Part shown: piece after piece, positions 7,331 to 13,528 of the stretch
Layout: every line of letters starts with the position of its first letter
How positions within the stretch are numbered: the stretch's first letter is position 1
Made by a program: the position numbers and the translations under genes
Source: Candidatus Peribacteraceae bacterium
Lineage (GTDB): Bacteria > Patescibacteriota > Gracilibacteria > Peribacterales > Peribacteraceae
Reading direction: 5' to 3'
Assembly (NCBI GenBank): GCA_022843885.1
Contig: JALHMU010000010.1
Coordinates: 1 to 19,141, forward strand
DNA: 19,141 bases
Notes under the pieces: generated by a model
Database searches by the model: none
What the model saw: the letters and a program-made list of their open reading frames with translations, nothing else
What the model was told of the DNA's origin: nothing

Positions 7331-8718
7331 TCGGCACCTCTCCCGAAGAGAACCACAAAGAACGTGCGCCAGAAGATCCAGAGATCTAAGAGCGGCGACC
7401 ATTCTTCGATGTAGCGCATATCGAATTGTACTTCTTCATCGAATTTGAGATCTGAGCGGCCGGAAATCTGGGCGAGTCCTGTCATACCCGGCTTCACGAT
7501 GAACAAACGACGCTGGTAATCGGTATAACGATCTACTTCCTCCGGTAAATGTGGTCGGGGACCGATCAAAGACATCTGACCAACGAGTACATTGAAGAGC
7601 TGTGGTAACTCATCCAGAGTTAGACGACGCAGCACTTTTCCAATTGGCGTCACGCGCGGGTCATTTTTAATTTTAAACAGTGGCCCGTCGGTGCGATGAC
7701 TGAGATGCGCGATGTCTTTCTTTATTTGATCAGCATCGTTGCGCATCGTGCGGAATTTCAGGACGGGAATCATCCCCTGCTCATGTTGGCCGATACGGCG
7801 GCTCACGTACAAGATGGGCCACCCACTCGTACAAACCACTAGGAACGCTGTAATGAACATGACAGGACTCAGGAGGACAATCAGAATGATGGAACCGACG
7901 ATATCCCAGAAACGTTTTAGGACACGGCCCCACCCGTCGAGCGGTGTCGGCTGAAATGAGAGAATCGGCACGATGCCGATATGAGAAATATCAAGATGTT
8001 GTGGAACATCGGAAAATACCGGCGGCAAAAATGCGTATCCGACATGATGACTACGGCAATAATCGATAAGTTCCGTCGTCTCTTCATTCTTCGGATGCGG
8101 ATCGGTGTGGAGAATAAGATCGATGTGGACGAATTTTCGGCGATGCATCAATTCGGACATTGTCGCGATGTGCCCTTGGTACTGATAACGCGGATCTTTG
8201 AGGAGCAGTGCGTGTAAGAGCTTTGGAATATCTTGTCCGCCCAGAGACACAACAGCGCGGACGCCAATACCCCGGCGAAGCAGCGCACGTTGGAGCAGCA
8301 AAATGAATGTGTGCACGAACAGGACAAAGATCGTGAGGAGCACCGTCGACTGTGCCAAGACGAATCTGGAGAAGAAGAGTTCTTTCTCGATGAAGACGTA
8401 CCACATGACGATGAGCATCAGCCAAATTGCGGAGACTGCGAAGATACGTCCGACTTCTTTCCAGGGTCCTAACGTGATTTTGAGCGCATATAACCCGAAC
8501 AATGTTGCAAGTGCGATGTAGAGCGCGGCCGCTGCAAACATGAACATTGCGTACTCTTCAAATGGCAACAGTGTGTTGGCTGGTGGAAGGAGTTGCACAC
8601 CTGGAATGAGGTCGATGTTTGCCTCACGAAGTTGATACGAAAGCATGAGTGCCACAAGCACCGCGGCAAAGTGCAGCGGAACTTTGAGGACACCGAACAA
8701 AACTTCGATCTGTTTCAT
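7327..8718 (-). CDS. Polyprenyl-phosphate sugar-1-phosphate transferase (exopolysaccharide/O-antigen initiating enzyme)
   Basis: This 463-residue membrane enzyme is of the WbaP/WcaJ/CpsE class, which transfers a sugar-1-phosphate from a UDP-sugar to undecaprenyl phosphate and so starts a surface glycan. Hydrophobic segments at about 10-29, 57-80, 91-110 and 116-142 form the N-terminal membrane bundle, followed by a Rossmann-like region without an obvious intact NAD motif. The catalytic domain begins at KRFWDIVGSIILIVLLSP (268-285) and contains KFRTM (321-325), the Asp-Glu dyad in LTLDELPQLFNVL (D369, E370), MSLIGPRP (382-389) and PGMTGLAQISGRS (410-422). Its length is usual for the family. 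It converges on the exonuclease gene, the two stops sharing TTAA. The sugar is unknown. No Shine-Dalgarno site is visible; TAAAAT lies 6 nt before the ATG. Confidence 0.94.
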   Translation of the reverse strand: MKQIEVLFGVLKVPLHFAAVLVALMLSYQLREANIDLIPGVQLLPPANTLLPFEEYAMFMFAAAALYIALATLFGLYALKITLGPWKEVGRIFAVSAIWLMLIVMWYVFIEKELFFSRFVLAQSTVLLTIFVLFVHTFILLLQRALLRRGIGVRAVVSLGGQDIPKLLHALLLKDPRYQYQGHIATMSELMHRRKFVHIDLILHTDPHPKNEETTELIDYCRSHHVGYAFLPPVFSDVPQHLDISHIGIVPILSFQPTPLDGWGRVLKRFWDIVGSIILIVLLSPVMFITAFLVVCTSGWPILYVSRRIGQHEQGMIPVLKFRTMRNDADQIKKDIAHLSHRTDGPLFKIKNDPRVTPIGKVLRRLTLDELPQLFNVLVGQMSLIGPRPHLPEEVDRYTDYQRRLFIVKPGMTGLAQISGRSDLKFDEEVQFDMRYIEEWSPLLDLWIFWRTFFVVLFGRGAD

Positions 8719-8720
8719 GT

Positions 8721-8733
8721 GGCTATTTTAGCC
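8721..8733 (-). promoter_or_regulatory. -10-like box within an inverted repeat before the sugar-phosphate transferase
   Basis: On the minus strand GGCTA-AAA-TAGCC (8733-8721) is a perfect inverted repeat that contains TAAAAT (8730-8725). The ATG at 8718 follows 6 nt later, so transcription would start at or beside the start codon. The -35 region is poor. The repeat may be an operator or chance. Confidence 0.4.
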
Positions 8734-8746
8734 TAGTTTGCATACG

Positions 8747-8770
8747 AAAAACGCGCCTTTTCAAGCGCGT
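8747..8770 (-). terminator. Intrinsic terminator of rnpB
   Basis: On the minus strand ACGCGC, loop TTGAAAAG, GCGCGT runs into TTTTT. The 6-bp GC-rich stem and U-tract begin about 8 nt after the RNase P RNA 3' end, as expected for a dedicated terminator. Confidence 0.85.
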
Positions 8771-8777
8771 ACTTCGT

Positions 8778-9140
8778 TCTGCTCTTTCATACGCCGGATT
8801 CTGTACCCACGTGTGTGGGGATGATCATCTATCTAGGCCAGGGATTGCTCCCAGGCTCAAGCGGAGGGGTGAGAGGCGTAACGAAACCATTACGAATCCC
8901 TCAAACCCAAATCCTCCTTGCACCACCATAAGTTTACCGTCTGTCCTTGCGGACGGACCTCCGTTCTAGCCGGAGGCGTTTCACATACCCGCAGCAAGTG
9001 CGGGTTCGTCTCTGTGGCACTGGTTCTCACGTACATTTACCGGATATGGAGCACGTGGGCGGGCGTTACCCGCATAGCGTTTCAGTGGTGTCCGGACGTT
9101 CCTCCTCGCTTGCGCGAGGCGATCATCGTGAAAGAGCAGA
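8778..9140 (-). ncRNA. rnpB: RNase P RNA (bacterial type A-like)
   Basis: This is the catalytic RNA that removes 5' leaders from pre-tRNAs. On the minus strand the two conserved P4 regions are present: GAGGAACGTCCGGACACC (5') and ACAGAATCCGGCGTATG (3'). CCTGGCCTAGATAGATGATC precedes the 3' P4 strand, and GACGGTAAACTT lies in the middle; both match conserved regions of known RNase P RNAs. P1 is a perfect 12-bp helix between 9129-9140 and 8778-8789, which sets the ends at about 363 nt. P4 carries a C-G pair where A-U is nearly universal, changed on both strands. A promoter lies directly upstream and a terminator directly downstream, so it is an independent unit. Open frames inside this region are not genes. 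Confidence 0.96.
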
Positions 9141-9145
9141 GCTCT

Positions 9146-9174
9146 AGTATAGCAAAAATGGCTTCTGGATTCAA
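9146..9174 (-). promoter_or_regulatory. rnpB promoter
   Basis: On the minus strand TTGAAT (9174-9169), a 17-nt spacer and TATACT (9151-9146). The predicted start at 9138-9140 coincides with the first base of the P1 helix, which independently supports the RNA 5' end. Confidence 0.85.
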
Positions 9175-9183
9175 GAAAAGGGG

Positions 9184-9212
9184 TTGAAAATACCATATTG
9201 TTCTTCACAATA
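9184..9212 (+). promoter_or_regulatory. Candidate promoter of the unknown 423-residue protein, with overlapping inverted repeat
   Basis: TTGAAA (9184-9189) and CACAAT (9206-9211) are 16 nt apart. ATG 9220 lies 8 nt after the -10 box, so the mRNA would have almost no leader. The inverted repeat TATTGT-TCTTC-ACAATA (9196-9212) covers the spacer and -10 box and could be an operator. The -35 box stands 9 bp from the rnpB -35 box, facing the other way. Confidence 0.5.
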
Positions 9213-9219
9213 CGACGCT

Positions 9220-10491
9220 ATGAATACGAGCAAACAATGGCAATTTACTGACGCGGCATCTATTCCTGCGCTGGAAGACAGTAGGCATAAAGATAGCACT
9301 ATCGCGATTCGATCTGAACGTACTGAAAATGCAGAAACCTACCAAGCAGTAATCATGGACCCACACTCTGCATCTCGTGATTTCTTTGACATACTCAATC
9401 ACGCATCGCCATCCAAGCTGGATCCTCAATACGCAGTTCAGGCAGTCAAATCTGATTGGAAAATGCCCGATGAAACAACTCCTGAATCCAAGCGCTTGCA
9501 AACACTCCATAAAAATGGACTGAAAGGATTGTGGAGCCTTTTTGAAAGGCATCGTAAAAAATTCCTTGATGCGCTTGAAGTTGCAGAAATTTTTCCAAGT
9601 GTCGAAGAGAAGTATCGAACACAATCGGAGGTGGAAAGCGATATATATCAATTTCTACAGAACAAGCCTGACCTTCTTGAATTCTTTCACAGACTCCATT
9701 TTGGGAACGAGGAGCATCTCATGCGTGTGCTGCGAGAATGGCGCAAGGAACAAGTCGGACGAAAGGGTAAAAAAAGGATACCTGCTGACAATGCGTTCAA
9801 TAATTGGACATCGAAACAACTACAGCAGGCGAAAGTATACGTTTCTCGTTCATCTATCGAGCCACAAGCGCGGCAAATCGCATTCTCTATGAAAGGTGAA
9901 AATTTTTGGAACAATCGAAATGACCAATACGCAAAAATTACTCCGTTAGGATCGGAGCCATTGTATGTGTACGACTGGCATGCTGCACTTATAAGCGCTG
10001 CGAACGCTCACACACGCAATGAAGTTGTGAAAAACGGTGGGTATGAAGCAAAAGTATCTTTGGAAAAACAGCGAAATATTCTTCGTGCTCGATTTCATAT
10101 CATAGAGAATCAGGCCGTACTGCGACGTAAGCTCTTCCCACTCTTGCAATGGAACGCCGGGCCTGATGGACGTCAGTGGATGTATGAAGATCTTGATGGA
10201 GAAAGTTTTTCTTCGCTTGAGCCCGCATTGCCGAAAAGCATCCCTTTCGAATATGACAAAAAACAGGCTGATCCGCTTTTTGGTCTTATAACGATCACTG
10301 GAACCAGACAAGACCTCGTCGAGTCGTGGCCAAAAGTCATGGCGCTTCCAAAGGGGAGATACAATCAAATACTTGGCCCCGCTCAAATCCCCGTACTCGC
10401 CCCGATGAAAGAGAGAGCAATCCTGAAGGACAACGCTCTTTTAGATACATTGGAAGACATTGCAAAAAGTGGAGCCGCCTCGGAGGATTGA
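9220..10491 (+). CDS. Unrecognised soluble protein
   Basis: This encodes 423 residues that I cannot assign to a family. There is no signal peptide or transmembrane segment, so it should be cytosolic. It is charged and mostly helical by eye in the first half (GLKGLWSLFERHRKKFLDAL; LLEFFHRLHFGNEEHLMRVL). A more mixed second half contains PLYVYDWHAALISAANAH and LFPLLQWNAGPDGRQWMYED, and LFGLITITGTRQDLVESWPK near the end. No nuclease, ATPase or DNA-binding motif stands out. I chose ATG 9220 because the upstream TTG 9184 is the first base of the likely -35 box. The last seven codons and the stop lie on the complement of the tRNA-Thr 3' end. An intrinsic terminator follows at 10604. By eye its codon use is more AT-rich than its neighbours, so it may be an acquired gene; that is weak. 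Confidence 0.75.
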   Translation: MNTSKQWQFTDAASIPALEDSRHKDSTIAIRSERTENAETYQAVIMDPHSASRDFFDILNHASPSKLDPQYAVQAVKSDWKMPDETTPESKRLQTLHKNGLKGLWSLFERHRKKFLDALEVAEIFPSVEEKYRTQSEVESDIYQFLQNKPDLLEFFHRLHFGNEEHLMRVLREWRKEQVGRKGKKRIPADNAFNNWTSKQLQQAKVYVSRSSIEPQARQIAFSMKGENFWNNRNDQYAKITPLGSEPLYVYDWHAALISAANAHTRNEVVKNGGYEAKVSLEKQRNILRARFHIIENQAVLRRKLFPLLQWNAGPDGRQWMYEDLDGESFSSLEPALPKSIPFEYDKKQADPLFGLITITGTRQDLVESWPKVMALPKGRYNQILGPAQIPVLAPMKERAILKDNALLDTLEDIAKSGAASED

Positions 10492-10544
10492 ACTCCGGAC
10501 CCACGCATTACAAGTGCGTTGCTCTACCACTGAGCTAAGGCGGC
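10470..10544 (-). tRNA. tRNA-Thr (anticodon UGU)
   Basis: Read on the minus strand the gene folds as a full cloverleaf: acceptor GCCGCCT/AGGCGGC, D stem GCTC/GAGC with loop AGTGGTA, anticodon stem ACGCA/TGCGT with loop CTTGTAA (anticodon TGT), variable loop GGGTC, T stem CGGAG/CTCCG with loop TTCAATC. The discriminator base is T and the CCA end is encoded (10472-10470), followed by ACTTTTTG, a short T-run. It decodes ACA and wobble ACN codons. No separate promoter is obvious, so it may be read through from the histidine kinase. It overlaps the opposing gene's 3' end by 22 bp. Confidence 0.97.
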
Positions 10545-10550
10545 TGGATG

Positions 10551-10583
10551 CATGAAAGGAAACCTTGTCGGTTTCCTCTCATG
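10551..10583. repeat. Long hairpin between the histidine kinase gene and tRNA-Thr
   Basis: CATGA and AGGAAACC pair with GGTTTCCT and TCATG around the loop TTGTC, giving 13 pairs with one A/C mismatch. On the minus strand it ends 6 nt before the tRNA 5' end and is not followed by a T-tract. It may shape pre-tRNA processing or protect the 3' end of the kinase mRNA. As a terminator it would be weak in either direction. Confidence 0.6.
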
Positions 10584-10603
10584 AGCTCTCTTTCCCTTCA
10601 AGG

Positions 10604-10648
10604 TGTGCCTACAGGGTCGGCAGAGCCGCCCTTTGGCACAAATTTTTT
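10604..10648 (+). terminator. Intrinsic terminator downstream of the unknown protein gene
   Basis: TGTGCC pairs with GGCACA, and inside it AGGG-t-CGGC pairs with GCCG-CCCT around the loop AGA. AATTTTTT follows. The T-tract exists only on the plus strand, so it ends the transcript of the gene at 9220-10491 after crossing the antisense of tRNA-Thr. Confidence 0.78.
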
Positions 10649-10674
10649 GAAAAGAAAAAAAGATCAAGCGCAGT

Positions 10675-10702
10675 CTACAACCTACCCCCTACCCCCTACA
10701 AC
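10675..10702. repeat. Tandem heptamer repeat (four units)
   Basis: CTACAAC CTACCCC CTACCCC CTACAAC: four 7-bp units, with the outer pair and the inner pair each identical. It lies 4 bp after the histidine kinase stop. On the kinase mRNA strand it reads as G-runs (GG, GGGGG, GGGGG, GG) separated by short loops, so a two-layer G-quadruplex is possible. Confidence 0.75.
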
Positions 10703-10706
10703 CTCG

Positions 10707-12872
10707 TTATTGTGGGAGCGTAAATGTGAACGTTGTTCCCTTCTTTTCCTCGCTTATAAACGTAATAGTTCCGCGCATTGCTTCTGTGGCAATTTTTGCG
10801 ATGTACAGGCCAAGTCCGTTGCCATCAGCATCGGTAGATCGGGCATTATCGGCACGGAACAATTTCTCAAAGATATGTTGCTTCTGATGTTCCGGAATAC
10901 CGATTCCTTGGTCACGGACCACGATCGACAGTTCTTTGTCACCATGCGTGACAATAATCTCCACCTGGCTCTTTTCCGGAGAGTATTTGATCGCATTGCC
11001 GATGAGGTTTTGCAGAATAAGCTTGAGTCCATCAGCATCGGCAACGATCGGAACATGTGCGTCAACGCCGGATGTTTTGATTTCAATACCTTTGGAACGA
11101 ACTTCATGTGCAAAGAGTTCTTCCACACTGCGTAGGACATCGATGAGATCGATAGGTTTTGGATTGATCGAGAACGTGCCCATTTCCAATTTTGCGGAGT
11201 GTAGCAATGAGTTCACGAGCTGAATCATGCGGTCGTTTGCAACGCCGATCGCTTCAATCGGCTTGTAGCATTCATGATCGATTTGTCCGCAATCACCGTG
11301 TAAGAGCATTTCGATGTACCAACGAATGGCAGAGAGTGGCGTACGCAACTGGTGCGATGCAAGCGAGATAAATTCTGATTTCAATTTGTCGATACGACGA
11401 TCTTCCGTGACGTCACGGAACACGGCGACTGTACCGATGCATGTATCACCCTGCATGATCGGTGTGACCGCGATGAAAATCGGCACGTGTTGTCCGTCTG
11501 CAGTGACCAAGAGGAATCCTGGATCCGGAACACGCAGATATGTTTTCTTTTCCTGAAGCACGACATTGATAGGATGCTCCTTTGGATCGAGCGGCTTATC
11601 ATCTTTGCCAGCCAACGTAAGGATGCCTTCGAATGGCTTGCCTACAGCATCTTGTGCATTGTGCTTGGTAAGACCGGACATTGCGTCATTCACGAGATTC
11701 ACAATGCCTTTTGCGTCCGTTACGACGAGACCGAATTCAATACTGCGAAGTACCGCTTCATTCTGTGCATTTTTCTCAGCCAATTCCCGCGTACGCTCAC
11801 GAACTTTCTCTTCAAGGTGTTCATACGAATCACGCAAACGGCCCGTCAGTTCAAATGCAGCATTGTCGACGATTTCCAATTCGTTACCGGTAAAAATAGT
11901 GCGATCAAAACTCCACTTCTTCGTTTCAAGTGAGGAAAGTTTGTCCTTCAATTCCAAAAGTGGCGATGTAATGCGCTTCGCAAGATTCAAGACGAAGAGT
12001 ACGGATAAGACGATAATGACGAATCCAGCCGCGAACATCGTTGATGTAAGGCGTGCGATTGGTGCATAGGCTGTCGCACGGTCGGTTGTTGCCATCACAC
12101 CCCACCCAAGCGTTGGGACAGAGCGATACGCAGCAAGTACTTTGATGTCTGCATAGTCTTCTGTTTCAAGTTCGCCTTCTCTGCCGCCTGCAGCAAGTGC
12201 AAGTGCGACGTTTTTCTCAAACAAGTCATCAAATGGTCCCACGTACAATGACGTTGGAACACCATTCTGTGCGTGCAAGAGGTACAAATCATTCTCATTA
12301 CGGAAGCCGATATACAGATTGCCGTTCCCGACGGAGGAATCGAGTGCCATGGCAAGCAATGGATCAGCATCAAAGATTGCGACGAGATGTTCGCCCACGG
12401 TTTCTTTAGGCGTGACGATCACGTACGACACAAGTTCCTTGTTCAGGAAGATTGGGAATAGCGTCGTCGTCTCAGACTGCATGATCAGATTGATGCTTTC
12501 TGCAGAAAGAGTGTACGGAATTTCTCCTTTCACGATCGTAATGGTGCGATCGGACTGCACGGTGAACAATGCTTCCAGTCCAAGCAGTCGACGAATGGCT
12601 GGCGAATCGACGACTTCACTCTCATCTCCGAGCAATGCGATTTGTTCGCGCTGACGAGAGAGAATACTTTCAAGGAGATCTTCCTTCGCACTCGCAACCG
12701 TACGAAGTTGATCGTATGTCACCATGCGAATCTGTGAACGTGCGAGCAAATATGCCGTCAGGACCATCAGGAAAACTGTCGCCGACACAAGCAATGCAGT
12801 TTGGAGAAACAGCGCATTTTGGAGCGAATTTTTAACTGTTGGCACGGCGGATGTTGTTGTTTTTTTGAACAT
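10707..12872 (-). CDS. Membrane sensor histidine kinase (dCache-like, HAMP, PAS, HisKA, HATPase)
   Basis: This is a 721-residue orphan kinase. TM1 is at about 21-44. The outer domain (45-275) ends in LGWGVMATTDRATAYAPI, a pattern typical of dCache_1 ligand-binding domains. TM2 (277-298) leads to a HAMP domain (299-350) and a coiled-coil (350-375: LEEKVRERTRELAEKNAQ). A PAS domain (376-490) ends in VAVFRDVTEDRR. The HisKA box is FISLASHQLRTPLSAIRWYI with phospho-acceptor H507. The ATPase domain has the N box (N622, N626), G1 DQGIG (654-658), F box IFEKLF and G2 GNGLGL (684-689). All catalytic motifs are intact. No response regulator is adjacent, so the partner is encoded elsewhere. The extended -10 promoter gives a leader of only about 8 nt. 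It lies between the pilin and tRNA-Thr genes, and a link to pilus control is only positional. Confidence 0.95.
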   Translation of the reverse strand: MFKKTTTSAVPTVKNSLQNALFLQTALLVSATVFLMVLTAYLLARSQIRMVTYDQLRTVASAKEDLLESILSRQREQIALLGDESEVVDSPAIRRLLGLEALFTVQSDRTITIVKGEIPYTLSAESINLIMQSETTTLFPIFLNKELVSYVIVTPKETVGEHLVAIFDADPLLAMALDSSVGNGNLYIGFRNENDLYLLHAQNGVPTSLYVGPFDDLFEKNVALALAAGGREGELETEDYADIKVLAAYRSVPTLGWGVMATTDRATAYAPIARLTSTMFAAGFVIIVLSVLFVLNLAKRITSPLLELKDKLSSLETKKWSFDRTIFTGNELEIVDNAAFELTGRLRDSYEHLEEKVRERTRELAEKNAQNEAVLRSIEFGLVVTDAKGIVNLVNDAMSGLTKHNAQDAVGKPFEGILTLAGKDDKPLDPKEHPINVVLQEKKTYLRVPDPGFLLVTADGQHVPIFIAVTPIMQGDTCIGTVAVFRDVTEDRRIDKLKSEFISLASHQLRTPLSAIRWYIEMLLHGDCGQIDHECYKPIEAIGVANDRMIQLVNSLLHSAKLEMGTFSINPKPIDLIDVLRSVEELFAHEVRSKGIEIKTSGVDAHVPIVADADGLKLILQNLIGNAIKYSPEKSQVEIIVTHGDKELSIVVRDQGIGIPEHQKQHIFEKLFRADNARSTDADGNGLGLYIAKIATEAMRGTITFISEEKKGTTFTFTLPQ

Positions 12873-12886
12873 GATTCTATCTACGT

Positions 12887-12895
12887 ATTATACCA
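12887..12895 (-). promoter_or_regulatory. Extended -10 promoter of the histidine kinase
   Basis: On the minus strand TGGTATAAT contains the TGn extension and a perfect -10 hexamer (12892-12887). The region 17 nt upstream (TGGTCC) does not look like a -35 box, which extended -10 promoters do not need. The ATG lies 14 nt after the -10 box, so the leader is about 8 nt and no Shine-Dalgarno site fits. Confidence 0.75.
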
Positions 12896-12917
12896 GAAAA
12901 TTGGCTTGGGGACCACG

Positions 12918-12945
12918 AAAAAAGCCCCCCGTGAGGAGGGCTTTT
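12918..12945 (-). terminator. Intrinsic terminator of the major pilin gene
   Basis: On the minus strand AAAAGCCCTCC, loop TCAC, GGGGGGCTTTT, then TT. The 11-bp stem has one G-T pair. It starts 20 nt after the pilin stop and separates the pilin from the kinase promoter. A-tracts and T-tracts flank both sides, so it may act in both directions. Confidence 0.88.
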
Positions 12946-12964
12946 AGCTGTATTTCAGACTGAA

Positions 12965-13423
12965 TTAACGAGTAACCGTGATCGTTGCTGGAGCAGACTC
13001 GTTCAGAGCGTTTGGAGCAGCAACAGTGATGCGGCCGTTCGTGTCGCGAACGATCGTGTATTCCGTGCTGTTGACGTCCGTTGAAGATGGGTCAACTGGC
13101 ATTGCAACAACGTACGAACCCGTGAGGATGCTGAGGTTGACGACACCCGTACCCGTGCAGGTAACACCTGCAGCTGTGCGGCAGATTTCGCCGACAGTCG
13201 TTGTGATCGTACCTGGGATCTGACCGTTGTTGTCGATCGAGTACTGGTACACGGCGTTCAAGATCGTGTTCACGTCTGAACGGCGCTGTGCGTTGCGAGC
13301 ATCACCAAGCTGCTTGGTTGGGTTGATAGCCACGATAACGATGGCTGCGAGGATCGCGATGATCCCGATAACGAGGAGGAGCTCAATGAGCGTAAACCCT
13401 CTCGCGGAAGAACGAAGTTTCAT
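12965..13423 (-). CDS. Type IV major-pilin-like protein
   Basis: The 152-residue preprotein starts MKLRSSARG followed by FTLIELLLVIGIIAILAA, a canonical prepilin: cleavage after G9, mature F1 to be N-methylated, E5 present. AINPTKQLGDARNAQRRSD and a helix ending QYSIDNNGQIP follow, a pattern common in Patescibacteria pilins. A short globular domain contains ICRTAAGVTC, two cysteines likely to form a disulfide, and MPVDPSS. The size and solo transcription unit (own promoter and terminator) suit the main fibre subunit. It lies downstream of the pilC/pseudopilin operon on the same strand. The pilin part of the PKD-LamG fusion at 1763 shares the same core and cysteine pair. Bacterial pseudopilins of this type can also serve competence or secretion, so the role is probable, not proven. 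Confidence 0.93.
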   Translation of the reverse strand: MKLRSSARGFTLIELLLVIGIIAILAAIVIVAINPTKQLGDARNAQRRSDVNTILNAVYQYSIDNNGQIPGTITTTVGEICRTAAGVTCTGTGVVNLSILTGSYVVAMPVDPSSTDVNSTEYTIVRDTNGRITVAAPNALNESAPATITVTR

Positions 13424-13456
13424 AGAAATGGGGAGAAAATAAGGAATTACTGGAAA

Positions 13457-13484
13457 AGCGTAGCACTACCGCACGGTATTGCAA
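13457..13484 (-). promoter_or_regulatory. Candidate pilin promoter with overlapping palindromes
   Basis: On the minus strand TTGCAA (13484-13479), 16 nt and TACGCT (13462-13457) preceded by TGC, an extended -10. The spacer holds the palindrome TACCG-CA-CGGTA (13467-13478), and GCAATTGC (13481-13488) covers the -35 box. Both could bind a dimeric regulator. The leader to the ATG would be about 27 nt with no Shine-Dalgarno site. The 105-nt gap from the upstream pseudopilin (13424-13528) holds only this. Confidence 0.5.
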
Positions 13485-13528
13485 TTGCTTCTTTGTGCAC
13501 GATTCAGTGTCTTCACCTCAGAGAAAAA

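Noticed and set aside
8918..9208. Open frames on both strands inside the rnpB region
   Set aside because: The whole stretch is RNase P RNA, with conserved P4 strands and a perfect P1 helix; the frames resemble no protein.
10551..10583. Hairpin as the terminator of the histidine kinase
   Set aside because: On the kinase strand it is followed by CATCC and the tRNA, not by a U-tract.
10675..10702. Heptamer repeat as a CRISPR array
   Set aside because: The units are 7 bp with no spacers and no cas genes nearby.
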